Shown one piece after another: positions 1 through 9,338 of a stretch of DNA of 64,000 bases (within the stretch, counting starts at the first letter, position 1; each line of letters begins with the position of its first letter). Position numbers and translations under genes: made by a program. The stretch lies in the NCBI GenBank assembly GCA_963773875.1, contig CAVZCV010000018.1:124001-188000 (forward strand), written 5' to 3'. The notes beneath the pieces were generated by a model. It was not told where the DNA came from and ran no database searches. It saw only the letters and a list, made by a program, of their open reading frames with translations. Source of the DNA: CAVTYH01 sp963773875. GTDB lineage: Bacteria; Planctomycetota; Planctomycetia; Pirellulales; JADZDJ01.

Positions 1-1
1 G

Positions 2-1057
2 AGCATTACGGTTCGCCATTTAACAAAACAATTCGGCAATTTCCGCGCGGTTGACGATGTCAGCCTGGAAATTGAAGGCGGTTCGCTCGTGGCATTGCTG
101 GGTCCCTCCGGCTCCGGCAAGACGACGCTGCTGCGAATTATCGCCGGCTTGGAAAGCGCGAATGCCGGCACCGTGGAATGCCACGGGGAAGATGTCACGC
201 ATCGGGCCGCGCAAGAACGCAACGTCGGTTTTGTGTTTCAACATTACGCCCTGTTCCGACACATGACGGTTTTCGAGAACGTCGCGTTCGGATTGCGGGT
301 GCGCAAAAAACCAAAACAGGAAATCGAAAAAAAGGTACGCGAGTTGCTTGGGTTGGTGCGACTTGAACGAATGGAACACCGCTACCCATCGCAGCTATCG
401 GGCGGACAACGGCAGCGGATTGCGCTCGCCAGAGCGCTGGCGATTGAACCCAAAGTGCTGTTGCTCGATGAACCGTTTGGCGCACTGGATGCGAAAGTTC
501 GCCAGGAGCTGCGCGGCTGGTTACGGCGGTTGCACAACGAAATTCACACCACGAGCGTGCTCGTGACTCACGATCAAGAAGAGGCGTTCGAAGTGGCCGA
601 CCGTGTCGTGGTAATGAATCAGGGACGCATAGAACAAGTCGGCACGCCGGCGGAAGTGTTTGAACATCCGGCCAATCCGTTCGTGATGGATTTTTTAGGC
701 AACGTGAATGTGTTTCATGGGCGCGTGGAAAGCGGTCGCGCGGTCGTCGGCAATTGGGCGATGGATTATCCCGACTATCCACATGCCAAACCGCAAGCCG
801 CAACGTTGTACTTGCGGCCGCATGAGCTGGATATCGCGCGGTCGCAAAACGGCGTGCCGAGTTTGAAAGCCAGCGTCAAACGCATTAATCCGGCCGGCTC
901 AGTCGCGCGGATCGGACTGAGCGGCGTCGACGGCGCCAGCGATATTCAAGTCGATTTGAGCATGGATCGCTATGCAGAATTGAAACTCAATCTGGGTGAT
1001 ACGGTCTTCGTACTGCCGAAAAAAGTGCGAGTGTTTATGCCGGATTACGTGATTTGA
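2..1057 (+). CDS. cysA: Sulfate/thiosulfate ABC transporter ATPase (5' end outside window)
   Basis: This is the ATP-hydrolysing subunit of an importer, most likely the CysA subunit for sulfate or thiosulfate, acting on the inner face of the membrane. The frame is open from base 2, so the start lies upstream; the GTG at 89 is internal, because the residues before it (SITVRHLTKQFGNFRAVDDV) are already typical ABC N-terminal sequence. In order one sees the Walker A GPSGSGKTT, the Q-loop FVFQHYALFRHMTVFENV (a CysA-like wording), the signature LSGGQRQR, Walker B LLLDEPFGALD and the H-loop VTHDQEEA. FLGNVNVFHGRV then opens a TOBE-type C-terminal domain, as in CysA. The YezD-like gene downstream and the sulfite reductase at 26.6 kb also fit assimilatory sulfur metabolism. 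PotA- or other CUT1-type ATPases are the alternative. Confidence 0.88.
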   Translation, partial: SITVRHLTKQFGNFRAVDDVSLEIEGGSLVALLGPSGSGKTTLLRIIAGLESANAGTVECHGEDVTHRAAQERNVGFVFQHYALFRHMTVFENVAFGLRVRKKPKQEIEKKVRELLGLVRLERMEHRYPSQLSGGQRQRIALARALAIEPKVLLLDEPFGALDAKVRQELRGWLRRLHNEIHTTSVLVTHDQEEAFEVADRVVVMNQGRIEQVGTPAEVFEHPANPFVMDFLGNVNVFHGRVESGRAVVGNWAMDYPDYPHAKPQAATLYLRPHELDIARSQNGVPSLKASVKRINPAGSVARIGLSGVDGASDIQVDLSMDRYAELKLNLGDTVFVLPKKVRVFMPDYVI

Positions 1058-1070
1058 AGTTGGGGGTCTA

Positions 1071-1169
1071 AGTGCCTGGGTGCCTGGTGTCTGATTGTTG
1101 GATTGGACTGGTGTAGGCAATCGTACGGATTGATTAAGAGAAACGAAGATACCTAGACACCCAGACACT
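1071..1169. repeat. Imperfect inverted repeat between cysA and the yezD-like gene
   Basis: The 17 bases at 1071-1087 pair with 1153-1169 (CTAGACACCCAGACACT) except for G.U-type positions, with a loop of about 65 bases. The arms resemble the first stem of the 0.5 kb repeat family near 36.97, 52.83 and 10.74 kb. There is no T-run, so it does not look like a simple terminator. Confidence 0.55.
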
Positions 1170-1185
1170 GTAACGGAGTTACCGC

Positions 1186-1386
1186 ATGTCAGAAGCCACG
1201 AAACATCGCAGCGACAACGGACACGTGTCTGCGGCCATCGACAAAGCGGATACTTCGTCGTCCGACATGGCCCTCGACCATATCCGCGATGCTCTGCGCG
1301 GCCTGCGCTACGGAAACGTTTCGATCGTCGTGCAAGACGGAGTTGTCGTGCAGATAGAACGAACGGAGAAACGGCGGTTGCGCTAA
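1186..1386 (+). CDS. YezD-like small protein (DUF2292)
   Basis: This 66-residue protein belongs to the small YezD/DUF2292 family. The core runs from about residue 30: HIRDALRGLRYGNVSIVVQD, then GVVVQIERTEKRRLR. It matches the family pattern of a short amphipathic helix, the GSV/NVSIxVQDG strand and the invariant QIERTEK tail. The biochemical role of the family is unknown. In Bacillus and other bacteria its members sit near sulfur and cysteine assimilation genes, and here it follows the CysA ATPase by 128 bases in the same direction, so a link to sulfate uptake is a reasonable inference. The first 25 residues are polar and poorly conserved. The start is the first ATG, with GGAG about 7 bases upstream. 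Confidence 0.82.
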   Translation: MSEATKHRSDNGHVSAAIDKADTSSSDMALDHIRDALRGLRYGNVSIVVQDGVVVQIERTEKRRLR

Positions 1387-1843
1387 CGCACCGTGATTCA
1401 CAAGCCGTGATATACGACGGCACGCAAGTTGCAATTAACCGCGAACCAAAACCCAAACCCGACACTCGTTACTTTAAAGCTGACTCGCCACGGCGAGAGG
1501 CACTTTCTGAAACTTTGTTTGACGCTGGCTGACTGGCTCGACCAGAGGCGCGTTCGAGACTCGAAAAAAAAAATGCGCCGTAGCCTCGTCATCTTCTGCT
1601 CCTGTTGTTGACGCAATTTTTGCGTAGAGCGTTTTCAACTTTCTGCCACGCCTGATTCCAACGTTTGGGATCGAGCTGCAGCTGTTCGCCTGATTTTCTG
1701 TTTCCCACTACATCACGAATCAAAGTTCAGTAACTCAATCAAGGATCTTATCAATGAAAAGTCACTGGAATGTGTGGACCGTCCTGTATTCGAACTCGCC
1801 GTTTGCAGATTTGTTGTCTCATTCTTTTAGGAGGCCCAGAGTC
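1387..1843. other. Non-coding gap
   Basis: The 457 bases between the yezD-like stop and the DUF1559 start show no convincing gene. There is an A-tract near 1564-1573. The ATG at 1754 is in frame with the next gene but lacks a ribosome-binding site. Confidence 0.5.
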
Positions 1844-2935
1844 ATGAGAAGGAAGCTCGCCTTGGATGGTCGCCGCGGTTTTACGCTCGTCGAGTTGTTA
1901 GTTGTAATTGCCATTATTGGCGTGCTCGTCGCGCTCTTGTTGCCGGCCGTGCAATCGGCGCGGGAAGCGGCCCGGCGAACAGCGTGCGAAAACACACTGA
2001 AGCAGCTGGGTTTGGCGGCGCTAAATCATGAAAGCGCCAAGCATATTTTGCCTTCCAGCATGCGCCCCACTGGGTCGACCACGGCGCCGCGCATTGCCGC
2101 GTTCACGTCGCTGTTGCCGTATTTGGAAGAGTCGCGCTTGTACGATAAATACGATTTCACGCTCAACTGGTCGGCCAACACCGGCGTAAACGGTGCAAAC
2201 CTGAATGTCACGTCCGTTGTTTTGCCGCAACTTATTTGCCCCTCCGATCCGGCCGATCAGACGCGCCTCGATGGCGATCCGCAAGCCTCTGGTGGCTGGC
2301 AGCCGATTGTGGCCACGACCGACTATTCGCCAACCATCGGCGTGCATCCGAATTTGGGACCCAGCGGTAAAACTTGGGGCACCGGCGCCGGAGCTGCGTC
2401 GGGCAGCTTAGGCCTTGTCGATCCGGAAACGATCAGCTGGGACGCGGCGAACAAAAGCGCCAACAGCGGTCTGTTGCGGAAGAATGCGACGGTTCGCTTG
2501 CGAGATGCAACCGATGGATTGTCGAAAACGATTATGTTCGCTGAATCCGCTGCGCGTCCGTTTGTGTATCAAAAGGGCAAATTGCTGAGTAGCGATCCAG
2601 TGGCGCACCATCAGAACGGCGGCGGCTGGTCGCGGCCGGCGAGCGACATCACGCTGCATGGCTCGAAGAAAGACGGCTCGGGTCTGGCAACGGCGACGAC
2701 CGACAACTGCTCCATGAATTGCACAAACGGTGAAGATTACCCGACATACAACGCGGCGCCATGGTATACCGAAGGCACGAGCGAAATTTATGCCTTCCAC
2801 GCCGGCGGCTCGAATGCGGTGTTCGGCGACGGCTCGGTGCACTGGATTTCCGATACGATCGCGATCAAAGAACTCGCCAAGCTGATTGCTCGCGGCGATG
2901 CGCTCGATATCGCACCGGGCGCCGTCGAGAACTAA
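1844..2935 (+). CDS. DUF1559 prepilin-like protein
   Basis: This is a type II secretion or pilin-like protein of the DUF1559 family, which is greatly expanded in planctomycetes and is thought to be processed by prepilin peptidase and assembled at the cell envelope. The N-terminus carries the processing site RGFTLVELLVVIAIIGVLVA, leading into a hydrophobic helix and LLLPAVQSAREAARRTAC. The C-terminus has the family hallmark HAGGSNAVFGDGSVHWIS, a DGSV(H/R)F-type motif. A frame extends up to ATG 1754, but TAGGAGG at 1828-1834, ten bases before ATG 1844, decides the start and gives 363 residues. A terminator follows at 2970. The gene appears intact and monocistronic. Confidence 0.93.
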   Translation: MRRKLALDGRRGFTLVELLVVIAIIGVLVALLLPAVQSAREAARRTACENTLKQLGLAALNHESAKHILPSSMRPTGSTTAPRIAAFTSLLPYLEESRLYDKYDFTLNWSANTGVNGANLNVTSVVLPQLICPSDPADQTRLDGDPQASGGWQPIVATTDYSPTIGVHPNLGPSGKTWGTGAGAASGSLGLVDPETISWDAANKSANSGLLRKNATVRLRDATDGLSKTIMFAESAARPFVYQKGKLLSSDPVAHHQNGGGWSRPASDITLHGSKKDGSGLATATTDNCSMNCTNGEDYPTYNAAPWYTEGTSEIYAFHAGGSNAVFGDGSVHWISDTIAIKELAKLIARGDALDIAPGAVEN

Positions 2936-2969
2936 CCTCCGCCACAGGACTCGTTGGTTCTGTTTGCTT

Positions 2970-3019
2970 GCCGGCGTCTGATGAGCACACCGCCTTGCTC
3001 CAGACGTCGGCATTTTTTT
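2970..3019 (+). terminator. Rho-independent terminator after the DUF1559 gene
   Basis: GCCGGCGTCTG (2970-2980) pairs with CAGACGTCGGC (3001-3011) with one G.U pair, followed by seven T residues. Confidence 0.85.
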
Positions 3020-3031
3020 GCGCTACAAATT

Positions 3032-3065
3032 AACAAGCCCAGGGGTTGCAACCCCTGGGCTTGTT
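3032..3065. repeat. Perfect palindrome, copy 1 of the AAGCCCAGGGG family
   Basis: A perfect 34-base palindrome: AACAAGCCCAGGGGTTG is followed directly by its reverse complement. The same core recurs at 4274-4306 and 44393-44424 with different loop bases. This copy lies between two convergent genes and could act as a bidirectional terminator. Confidence 0.85.
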
Positions 3066-3098
3066 CTTATTGACGTCAAGTGTGTAGAGCGCAATCAA

Positions 3099-3569
3099 TT
3101 AGCAGGTCGCGCAGCACACTGGAGTGCCACCGAAGCACACGTAGCAGTTGCAGCCGGCTTCACAGCACTTCGAGCAGCAATCGCAGCAGGCTGCAAGGCA
3201 AGCTGCCGCGTGCTTATCGCCACTGGTGCAGCTGATGCAGCAGCCGTCCTTGGTGTATTCGCACTTGCAGTTGCAATTGGCGAACGTGCAGTTGCAGCAC
3301 TGAATGCCGTTGTGCGTGCAGCAGCAGCTTGGGCAGCCGTCGGCCAACATGCGGCAGAGATTCTGCAGTGTGGCGGTGGAAAGTTCGTCATCGCAGCGGC
3401 AATGGATCTTGAATCCGCCGGTGCACTTTTCGAATTCGACTTTGCAACGCGGCACAACGCACCAATTCCCAGTCGACGGAGCTTGCGCCGGAAATCCGGA
3501 CGCCTGCCACGACGGGGCCGACGATTGCGAGCCGACCGAAAACCGATCCATCAACACAGCAGTAGACAT
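3099..3569 (-). CDS. Cysteine-rich small protein, unknown function
   Basis: A 156-residue protein with about 32 cysteines (one in five residues), concentrated in the last 80 residues as CC, CxC and CCxCC clusters such as CPSCCC, CCNCTFANCNCKC and CCDCCSKCCEAGCNC. The first 35 residues are Ser/Ala-rich without cysteine, and there is no clear signal peptide. The spacing suggests multiple metal sites or a disulfide mesh, reminiscent of metallothioneins, but I recognise no family and assign no function. The frame is open for 67 codons upstream of the chosen ATG. AAAGGAG seven bases before ATG 3569 decides the start. The reverse strand also holds a long frame here (3018-3701) that is Ala-rich and looks like a shadow of the Cys codons. 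Confidence 0.75.
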   Translation of the reverse strand: MSTAVLMDRFSVGSQSSAPSWQASGFPAQAPSTGNWCVVPRCKVEFEKCTGGFKIHCRCDDELSTATLQNLCRMLADGCPSCCCTHNGIQCCNCTFANCNCKCEYTKDGCCISCTSGDKHAAACLAACCDCCSKCCEAGCNCYVCFGGTPVCCATC

Positions 3570-4353
3570 GAAAGAACTCCTTTCAATTGGGTCAAGCAGC
3601 ACATTCCAAAGCTCATCGCCAGAAGATGCATCTCCGAGCACCGTGCTCGGCGGGTTCGCTTGGCCAAGACATGTCGCGCAGCTTTCCGGCTCATCCAGTG
3701 AGCCACGCGCTCTTTCCGATGGGGCTAAATTTTCCTCCCGCTCGTGCGGGTTAGCCGAACCGCGGGTCAATATAGAGCGGTCGTTCCAAGCGTGACAAGA
3801 GAAGTTTCGGGTCAGTCAAACGCTGCGGTCATCGCAAGGTGGAAGGATGGTTGCGCATGTGCCAGCGGTGCAGGGGAAGATCGCTTTGAGCGTGCAGAAT
3901 CTCGATATCACAGTGGAGATGATCATAGTGATGCTTGCACCGAGATGCCGATGCTAGCACTGGCCAGTAACGATGCTGCCTAAGATGACACGAGTGTGAA
4001 TCATGACGAACCGAATGCGATTTTCGATGCCCGAACGTGCTGGCGTCGCGACCTTGGCGGCGGTGCCGTGCAACGTTGGAAGCACGCAGGTGGGCGGTTC
4101 ACAATCGGCCATGTCAGGCGCGGGACTGGCGGCAGATTTATGCGCTTGCGCAACAGCAAGCGGAGATCAGCGTGGAGAATCGGCGGTGGAATGAACTGCT
4201 GCGGCAGTTGCTGGAAATTGATGAGTAGTTGCCCGTCAATTTGAAAACAAGGCGATGCAAATAACACAAATAACAAAGCCCAGGGGCTTCAACCCCTGGG
4301 CTTTTTGCGTTGTTGCCGGAAACGCCCTCGTGTGTAGTTCTTTGCGCAGCTGC
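3570..4353. other. Mostly non-coding stretch with one doubtful small frame
   Basis: This lies between the start of the Cys-rich gene and the end of PII. A plus-strand frame at about 4037-4228 ends in a coding-like segment (RDWRQIYALAQQQAEISVEN, then RRWNELLRQLLEIDE). Its N-terminal half looks non-coding, and the ATG at 4003 is in another frame, so this may be a small gene broken by an indel or a remnant. Confidence 0.35.
4274..4306. terminator. AAGCCCAGGGG palindrome, copy 2, terminator-like
   Basis: CAAAGCCCAGGGG, a CTTCA loop, then CCCCTGGGCTTTTTG. The stem plus T-run fits an intrinsic terminator reading rightwards. It can also form leftwards past the end of the PII gene. Confidence 0.7.
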
Positions 4354-4692
4354 TTAGACGGCAGCCGCATTCGTTTCGCCGGTGCGGATGCGAATGACGT
4401 CGGTCAGTTGGCTGACGAAAATCTTGCCGTCGCCAACCTGGCCAGTGCGGGCGGCGCCCACAATCGTGTCGATCACGCCTTGAGCATCGCGCTCATCGAC
4501 CACCACTTCCACCTTCACCTTGGGCAGAAAATCGACTGCGTATTCCGCACCACGGTACGTTTCGGTGTGCCCCTTCTGGCGGCCAAAACCACGCACTTCG
4601 GTGACGGTCATGCCTTGTACGCCTTTGCCATGTAGCGCGTCTTTGACTTCTTCCAATTTGAAATGGCGGATAACAGCTTCAATCTTCTTCAT
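4354..4692 (-). CDS. glnB: Nitrogen regulatory protein PII
   Basis: This 112-residue protein has the exact length of the PII family, trimeric sensors of 2-oxoglutarate, ATP/ADP and glutamine status that bind AmtB or nitrogen regulators. It begins MKKIEAVIRHFKLEEVKDAL and has the T-loop with the uridylylatable tyrosine in YRGAEYAVDFLPK (about residues 46-58). It also has GRQKGHTETYRG, the B-loop region VGAARTGQVGDGKIFV (about 81-96) and the end of the C-loop in IRTGE. GAGGAG nine bases before ATG 4692 fixes the start; a long upstream frame is spurious. No amtB or glnA is adjacent, so the glnB versus glnK choice is arbitrary. It is apparently monocistronic, with a terminator-like palindrome beyond its 3' end. 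Confidence 0.95.
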   Translation of the reverse strand: MKKIEAVIRHFKLEEVKDALHGKGVQGMTVTEVRGFGRQKGHTETYRGAEYAVDFLPKVKVEVVVDERDAQGVIDTIVGAARTGQVGDGKIFVSQLTDVIRIRTGETNAAAV

Positions 4693-5106
4693 GACAATTC
4701 TCCTCAATAAGTTTTTCCACTCGGGATGATTTGTTTTTTTGACGGGCAGCTTCGATCGACGATCCCAGAGTTTCATAGCCGATCGAGTTCCCGGCGTGCT
4801 CCGCCAGGCACGCTTTCGGCGGACGATTAAAGCAAGGGCTGCGCCGCGATCTGGAAGCAGCTTGAAAATATTGGCATGCGCGAATGTAAGTCGAGACGAT
4901 GTCAGCGGATGAAAATTCTCGGACCACTGGAAATCGATCCAGCTGCCCGCGCTCATCATTCGCAAATGCGTGAATCAAATTACTGCTTCGCCGCCTCGCG
5001 ATAGGGCGAAAGTCCTTGAATGGCAATTATTTGGCGACTATTGCCGCCGCCACGCCGAGTTTGCGCTTGAGAGGCGCGGGTCACGAAGATGTGACAAGCG
5101 TTGCCG
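4693..5106. other. Non-coding gap upstream of PII
   Basis: About 410 bases that must hold the PII promoter on the minus strand. I see no convincing gene or repeat. Confidence 0.4.
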
Positions 5107-6201
5107 CTACTTCAAATCGCCAATGAACCGTAGAAATCGGGCGTCGAGCATCGCCATGTTATCGCCGAACACGTCGGTAAAATCTTTTAGCCGCTGGGCG
5201 CTGCTGTAGGCCATGAACGCGGGGCGAGAGGCGGTTTTGGCCAGGTACTTCGCATAGTCGCGCGGCATTTTTTCGACGAGGAAAAACGTGAACGCCCAGG
5301 CTTCCGCGTAGGCGGTCACTGGATCGCGATCGAATTGCCGATCGGAATTGATTAGGTCGACAAACGCTGCTGGCTTCCGCTTGGAGAGCAGCTGCTTGAA
5401 ATCTTTGAGCCGACCCTGATTGACGCGATCGTGCTCGCTGGGGTAGCTGCGCGAATCGCCAACGCCCGGTGCTTCAAACATCGTGCCAAGTCCCTCGGCT
5501 ACCCAGCGTGGCGGCGGCGACCAGCGACTGTGAATACCGGTGTTGAACGCAGTTTGGTGCGAAGCCTCGTGAACGACCGTTGCAAGATTCTGTTTGCCTT
5601 GCTCGCTATTCGATTTGCCATCGCCGATATCAAATAGTGCGACACGATTGGTTTGCGGTGAGTAGTAACCCAGCAGACCTGCGCCCGCGGGAATGGATTC
5701 GTGCGCGGCATAGCGGCGAAAATCGTCTTGCGTTGGAAATACAATCGCCACGAGCGGAAACTGCGGATTGCTTATTTGAAACCCGCGCACCGAAAAATAC
5801 ATGATGCACGAACGGTACATATCTTCAAACCGTTCGGCCCATTGTTTTTGCCCGACGGGATGCACGACAAGAAAGTGGCCCGTGCCGCTGACTTCGAACT
5901 TCGGTCCGAATTCGCGCTCCAGCATGCCGCGAAGGATGGCGGACGAATACGGAGCAAAATTGTCGCTCGTCTTGTGATATTCTTGGGCTTCGTGCGGCGA
6001 AAAATCGATCATCGCGCCATCGCGGCCCAGCAGCACGACTTTGTCGGCCGAGAATGCAAGCGGCGTGCCTTCGACCCGTTGACCGCGAACAACGGCTTCC
6101 ATCGTCAGTTCTGCGGCGGCGGCGATGCTTGCTGCAGCAATTAGACAAATGATTGCTGCCGCTGAGAACTTTTGCACAGCATTGGCAAACTTGATTCGCA
6201 T
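5107..6201 (-). CDS. Secreted DUF1570-type metallopeptidase-like protein
   Basis: This 364-residue secreted protein has a cleavable signal peptide (hydrophobic IICLIAAASIAAAAEL, cleavage near residue 29). A beta-rich N-terminal part (TMEAVVRGQRVEGTPLAFSA) is followed by an alpha/beta peptidase-like domain. The likely zinc site is VVHEASHQTAF (HExxH), with the downstream glutamate helix WVAEGLGTMFE as in gluzincins. This pattern fits the DUF1570 family common in planctomycetes. No substrate is known; an extracytoplasmic protease role is inferred from the motif only. The next gene on the same strand, the CHAT protein, ends 91 bases upstream of its ATG, so the two may be co-transcribed. Confidence 0.75.
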   Translation of the reverse strand: MRIKFANAVQKFSAAAIICLIAAASIAAAAELTMEAVVRGQRVEGTPLAFSADKVVLLGRDGAMIDFSPHEAQEYHKTSDNFAPYSSAILRGMLEREFGPKFEVSGTGHFLVVHPVGQKQWAERFEDMYRSCIMYFSVRGFQISNPQFPLVAIVFPTQDDFRRYAAHESIPAGAGLLGYYSPQTNRVALFDIGDGKSNSEQGKQNLATVVHEASHQTAFNTGIHSRWSPPPRWVAEGLGTMFEAPGVGDSRSYPSEHDRVNQGRLKDFKQLLSKRKPAAFVDLINSDRQFDRDPVTAYAEAWAFTFFLVEKMPRDYAKYLAKTASRPAFMAYSSAQRLKDFTDVFGDNMAMLDARFLRFIGDLK

Positions 6202-6292
6202 GCAATCGGCCTCCGGCAGAGCGTGCCAATGAGACGAACAATCGACGAATCAAGTTTAGAGCGCGAATTTGCTGGATCGACGTTGCGAAAAA

Positions 6293-9167
6293 TCAACGCC
6301 AGTCGCCGCTGAGCTGGAAGGCGGCCCAGGAATGCGGCAAGAGCCGTTTGGAGGGCGTTTGATTCGCATCGCTCGTCGGCTTTCCGCCTGTGCGCATCAG
6401 CCACATTTGGGCTTCGCGCAGGGCCTCGAGCTTGGACAGCTTGCGGTCCCACAGGTTTGCGTAGAAGCGCTGCATGAGAAGTTGTGTTTTTTGATCGGGC
6501 ACGTTCCACAAACTGCTGACCGTGGTTTGCACGCCGGCGACTTGCATCGCACGTTGAATGCCGAGCGCGCCTTCGCCGGTCGCGGCCTGGCCCAATCCAG
6601 TTTCGCAGCCGGAGAGCACCGCGAGATCTGTGTGCGACAAATCGATTGTGCCTAATTCGAACGCGGTTAGTAGTCCGTCGTCTACGATCCATTGATCCGG
6701 AACAGCCCGCGAAATGAATCGATCTTTGAGTAATGCGGACGTCTTCAAGAAGGCTGCGCAGGAAAGCGGCTGGCATCGTGGCACGACCGTTCGCGCCGGC
6801 CAGGGCCAATCCGCTAAGTAAGCCCACGTTGAACAGTGTCGTGGGATCGCCGTTCGGTCTCGCCGTTCCGCCAATTTGCGCCGGCACGCAGAGCGCGGCT
6901 TTGATGCCCGGCGGCGAAAAAAATCCGTGCGTGGCGACATGCAGCCAGCGGTTTTTCGGCGCTTCCCGGCGGAAGGCGGTTTCCGTGGCGGCGGCTTTGT
7001 CGAGTAGCGAAACCTGACCGGTTGGAAAGCGCCGTTTGAATTGATCGGCCAATGCGCGAACTTCCGGGCCGGTGGATTTGAGCGGCGCGAATGTCATGAG
7101 TTCGCCGCCGTCGGTTGAATCGGCAGATGACGATGCCGCATTTGTGTCGCCTGCGGGCTTGAGTGCTGCATCGTAATCGACATCGCCGACGAGCAGCATC
7201 GATTGTTGCGCCATGTCTGCTTGACGATTTTCCACGAGCATCGCCGGGAGCATCTGCGGCACCGGCACAATGCCGATTGCTAAATCTTCGATCAGGTAAC
7301 TCTCCGGTCGGGTGCCAGGCAGAATGTTCCATGCGATATTCGCGAGCACGCCATCGGGAGAAATGAGAATTGTCTTGCACCCATCCAAGTGCGGCGCAAT
7401 CGGCCGCCAGATCAGGTCGCTTACAGCCGCTGCTGGATCGGGCTGCCCGTCGGCTGGCCCGAAGCCACGCGTTTGGCTCCATTTTTCGATGGCCTCTGAA
7501 ATCAGTTTCGCAGCGCCGAGTTCTACACGAAGAACGGGCCGATCGTGCCGCACAATAAACGCCACAAAATGCGTCTCGCGCTGCGGCTTCATTAACTCGC
7601 GCTCAGCAACGAACGATGTGAGCTCGTACTCCAGCAGATCCACCAGCGCGATTCCGGCCGGCAGCGCCTGTTGCAAATCGGCTGGCAAAGTGTGCATCTG
7701 CTTTGTCGGATCGTCGGTCTGGCCGGCAAGTGCCGCAAGGTCTTGTTCCAACGCTTCCTTTTCCAGCGTCAGCGTGCGGATTTGTTCCATCCACTGGTTG
7801 CGGCCGTCGGGATCCGGCACATGCAGCTGAAGTTGGGCGAGCCGAGCGCATAGTTTCTCGTGCTCCGCCGCTTCCGCATCAGCCGCTTGGTTGTGTTTCG
7901 CTCGGCGAGCGCGCTGCCGGCTGGCGGCGATGCCTTTCCAAAACAGCGCGCTCGTGTACTCGACGTCGGCGTCGGGCTTCGCGGCACTCGGCAGCGAAAG
8001 ATACAAATCCAAGTTCATCCGCATGGCCATCGCATGCGTAATCTGTTGCCGCTCGGTTTCAATGGCTGACGATTGACGCAGCTGATGCTCGGAAATCGAG
8101 AGGGCCCGAAAGAAAAGTGCCTCGGCTCGACTGATTTGATTCGCCGCTAAATTCGCCATGCCTGCGTCTCGCAGCGGTTCAACAAACAGCGGATGCTCGT
8201 CGGTCGGCAACAGGTCGTTACAAGTTCTCAAGGCTCGCGCCGAGTGCTGTAGCGCTTCGGGAATCTGTCCCAGCTCGACCAAAGCGCTCGCCAGATACGA
8301 TTGCACTTTGGCAGTGGCAATGTTCTTTGCGCCGGCGTTTTTCTCGACCGCCGGCAGCACTTGCCGCAGCACGCGCTCCGCATCTTCGTTTCGGCCAGCG
8401 GCGGCGTAGAACAGACCGACGTTCTTCACGAGCTTCAAAGTTTCGAAATGCTCCCCCCCGTAGGCTTTTTCCAGAATCGGAAGTGACTGCTGAAAGTATT
8501 TCTCTGCCCACTCGTAGTAACCGAGTTCGGCGTAGATGTGGGCCAAAAGTCCGATCAAGCGTGCTGTTTCCGGATGACTATTGCCTAAAAGTTTCCGATC
8601 AATCTGAATCGCCGCCATGCAAACCGCTTGGGCCTTGCCGAAGTCGCTCATTTCGCAGTGCAGTTCGGCCAGGCGACCGTACATGTTCGCAGTGCGGAAA
8701 TCCAATTCACCCCATTCTTTCTTGGCGATGCGCAACGCCTGCGATTGGCTTTGCACGGCTCGTTCAAAGACGCCCAGCTCGTGATAGAACAGCGAGAGAT
8801 TGTTGAGTGTATCGATGAGTTCTACGCTTTCTTCGCCGCACTTTTGCAGCCGAATTTTATAATCGTCCAGCAGAAAGGCTTCGGCATTTTTGTAATCGCC
8901 GATTGCTCGATAGAAGTTGCCGAGGGCCGAGTGCGCATCGGCGGCGGCGATGCTATCTTCGCCCAACTCACGCTTCGCGGTCGTGAGATTTGTTTGCAAC
9001 TGCGCGAGGATGGATTTTGCTTTTTGCTCGGCGGAATGTTCGGCATCTGGCGTCGGCGACAGCTGAGCCCAACTCGGCGTTGGGGCGACGACGCTGAAAA
9101 TGAAAATGCTGACGACGCCCAATCGCTGGGGCAAGCTTCGAAGATAGATGATCGAGAGCGGCAGCAT
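6293..9167 (-). CDS. Secreted TPR-CHAT (caspase-like) protein, frameshifted
   Basis: A protein of about 957 residues. The N-terminus has a signal peptide (VVSIFIFSVVAPTPSWAQL). About seven tetratricopeptide repeats follow, of the kinesin-light-chain type (for example ALGNFYRAIGDYKNAEAFLL). After a coiled linker comes a C-terminal CHAT domain, a caspase-like cysteine peptidase fold. The catalytic histidine lies in WLHVATHGFFS (near 6935) and the cysteine in LAVLSGCETGLGQAATGEGA (near 6610). The two halves are in different frames: the frame changes between about 6735 and 6770, after the histidine. Both sides remain highly conserved, so a one-base sequence error is likelier than a pseudogene. 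The start is the only ATG that gives the signal peptide. A protease or signalling role is inferred from the fold. Confidence 0.82.
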
Positions 9168-9338
9168 CGCGATGCCCTGGAAAGGCGGCCGAAAGCGGGC
9201 GGTTGCGGCCGATTTATACGGAACTCGCCGATAGCATGCCAGCGCGAATTGCCGGCCTTGCAAACTCGCGTTGCCCGGTTCACCTCGATTGCATATCCTT
9301 CGCGCCGCAATTTCTGGAACGCTTCGAAGGAGATCGCA

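Noticed and set aside
3018..3701. A 227-codon plus-strand frame over the Cys-rich gene
   Set aside because: Its Ala/Cys/Arg-heavy content mirrors the TGC-rich minus strand. The minus-strand frame has a good ribosome-binding site and regular Cys clusters.
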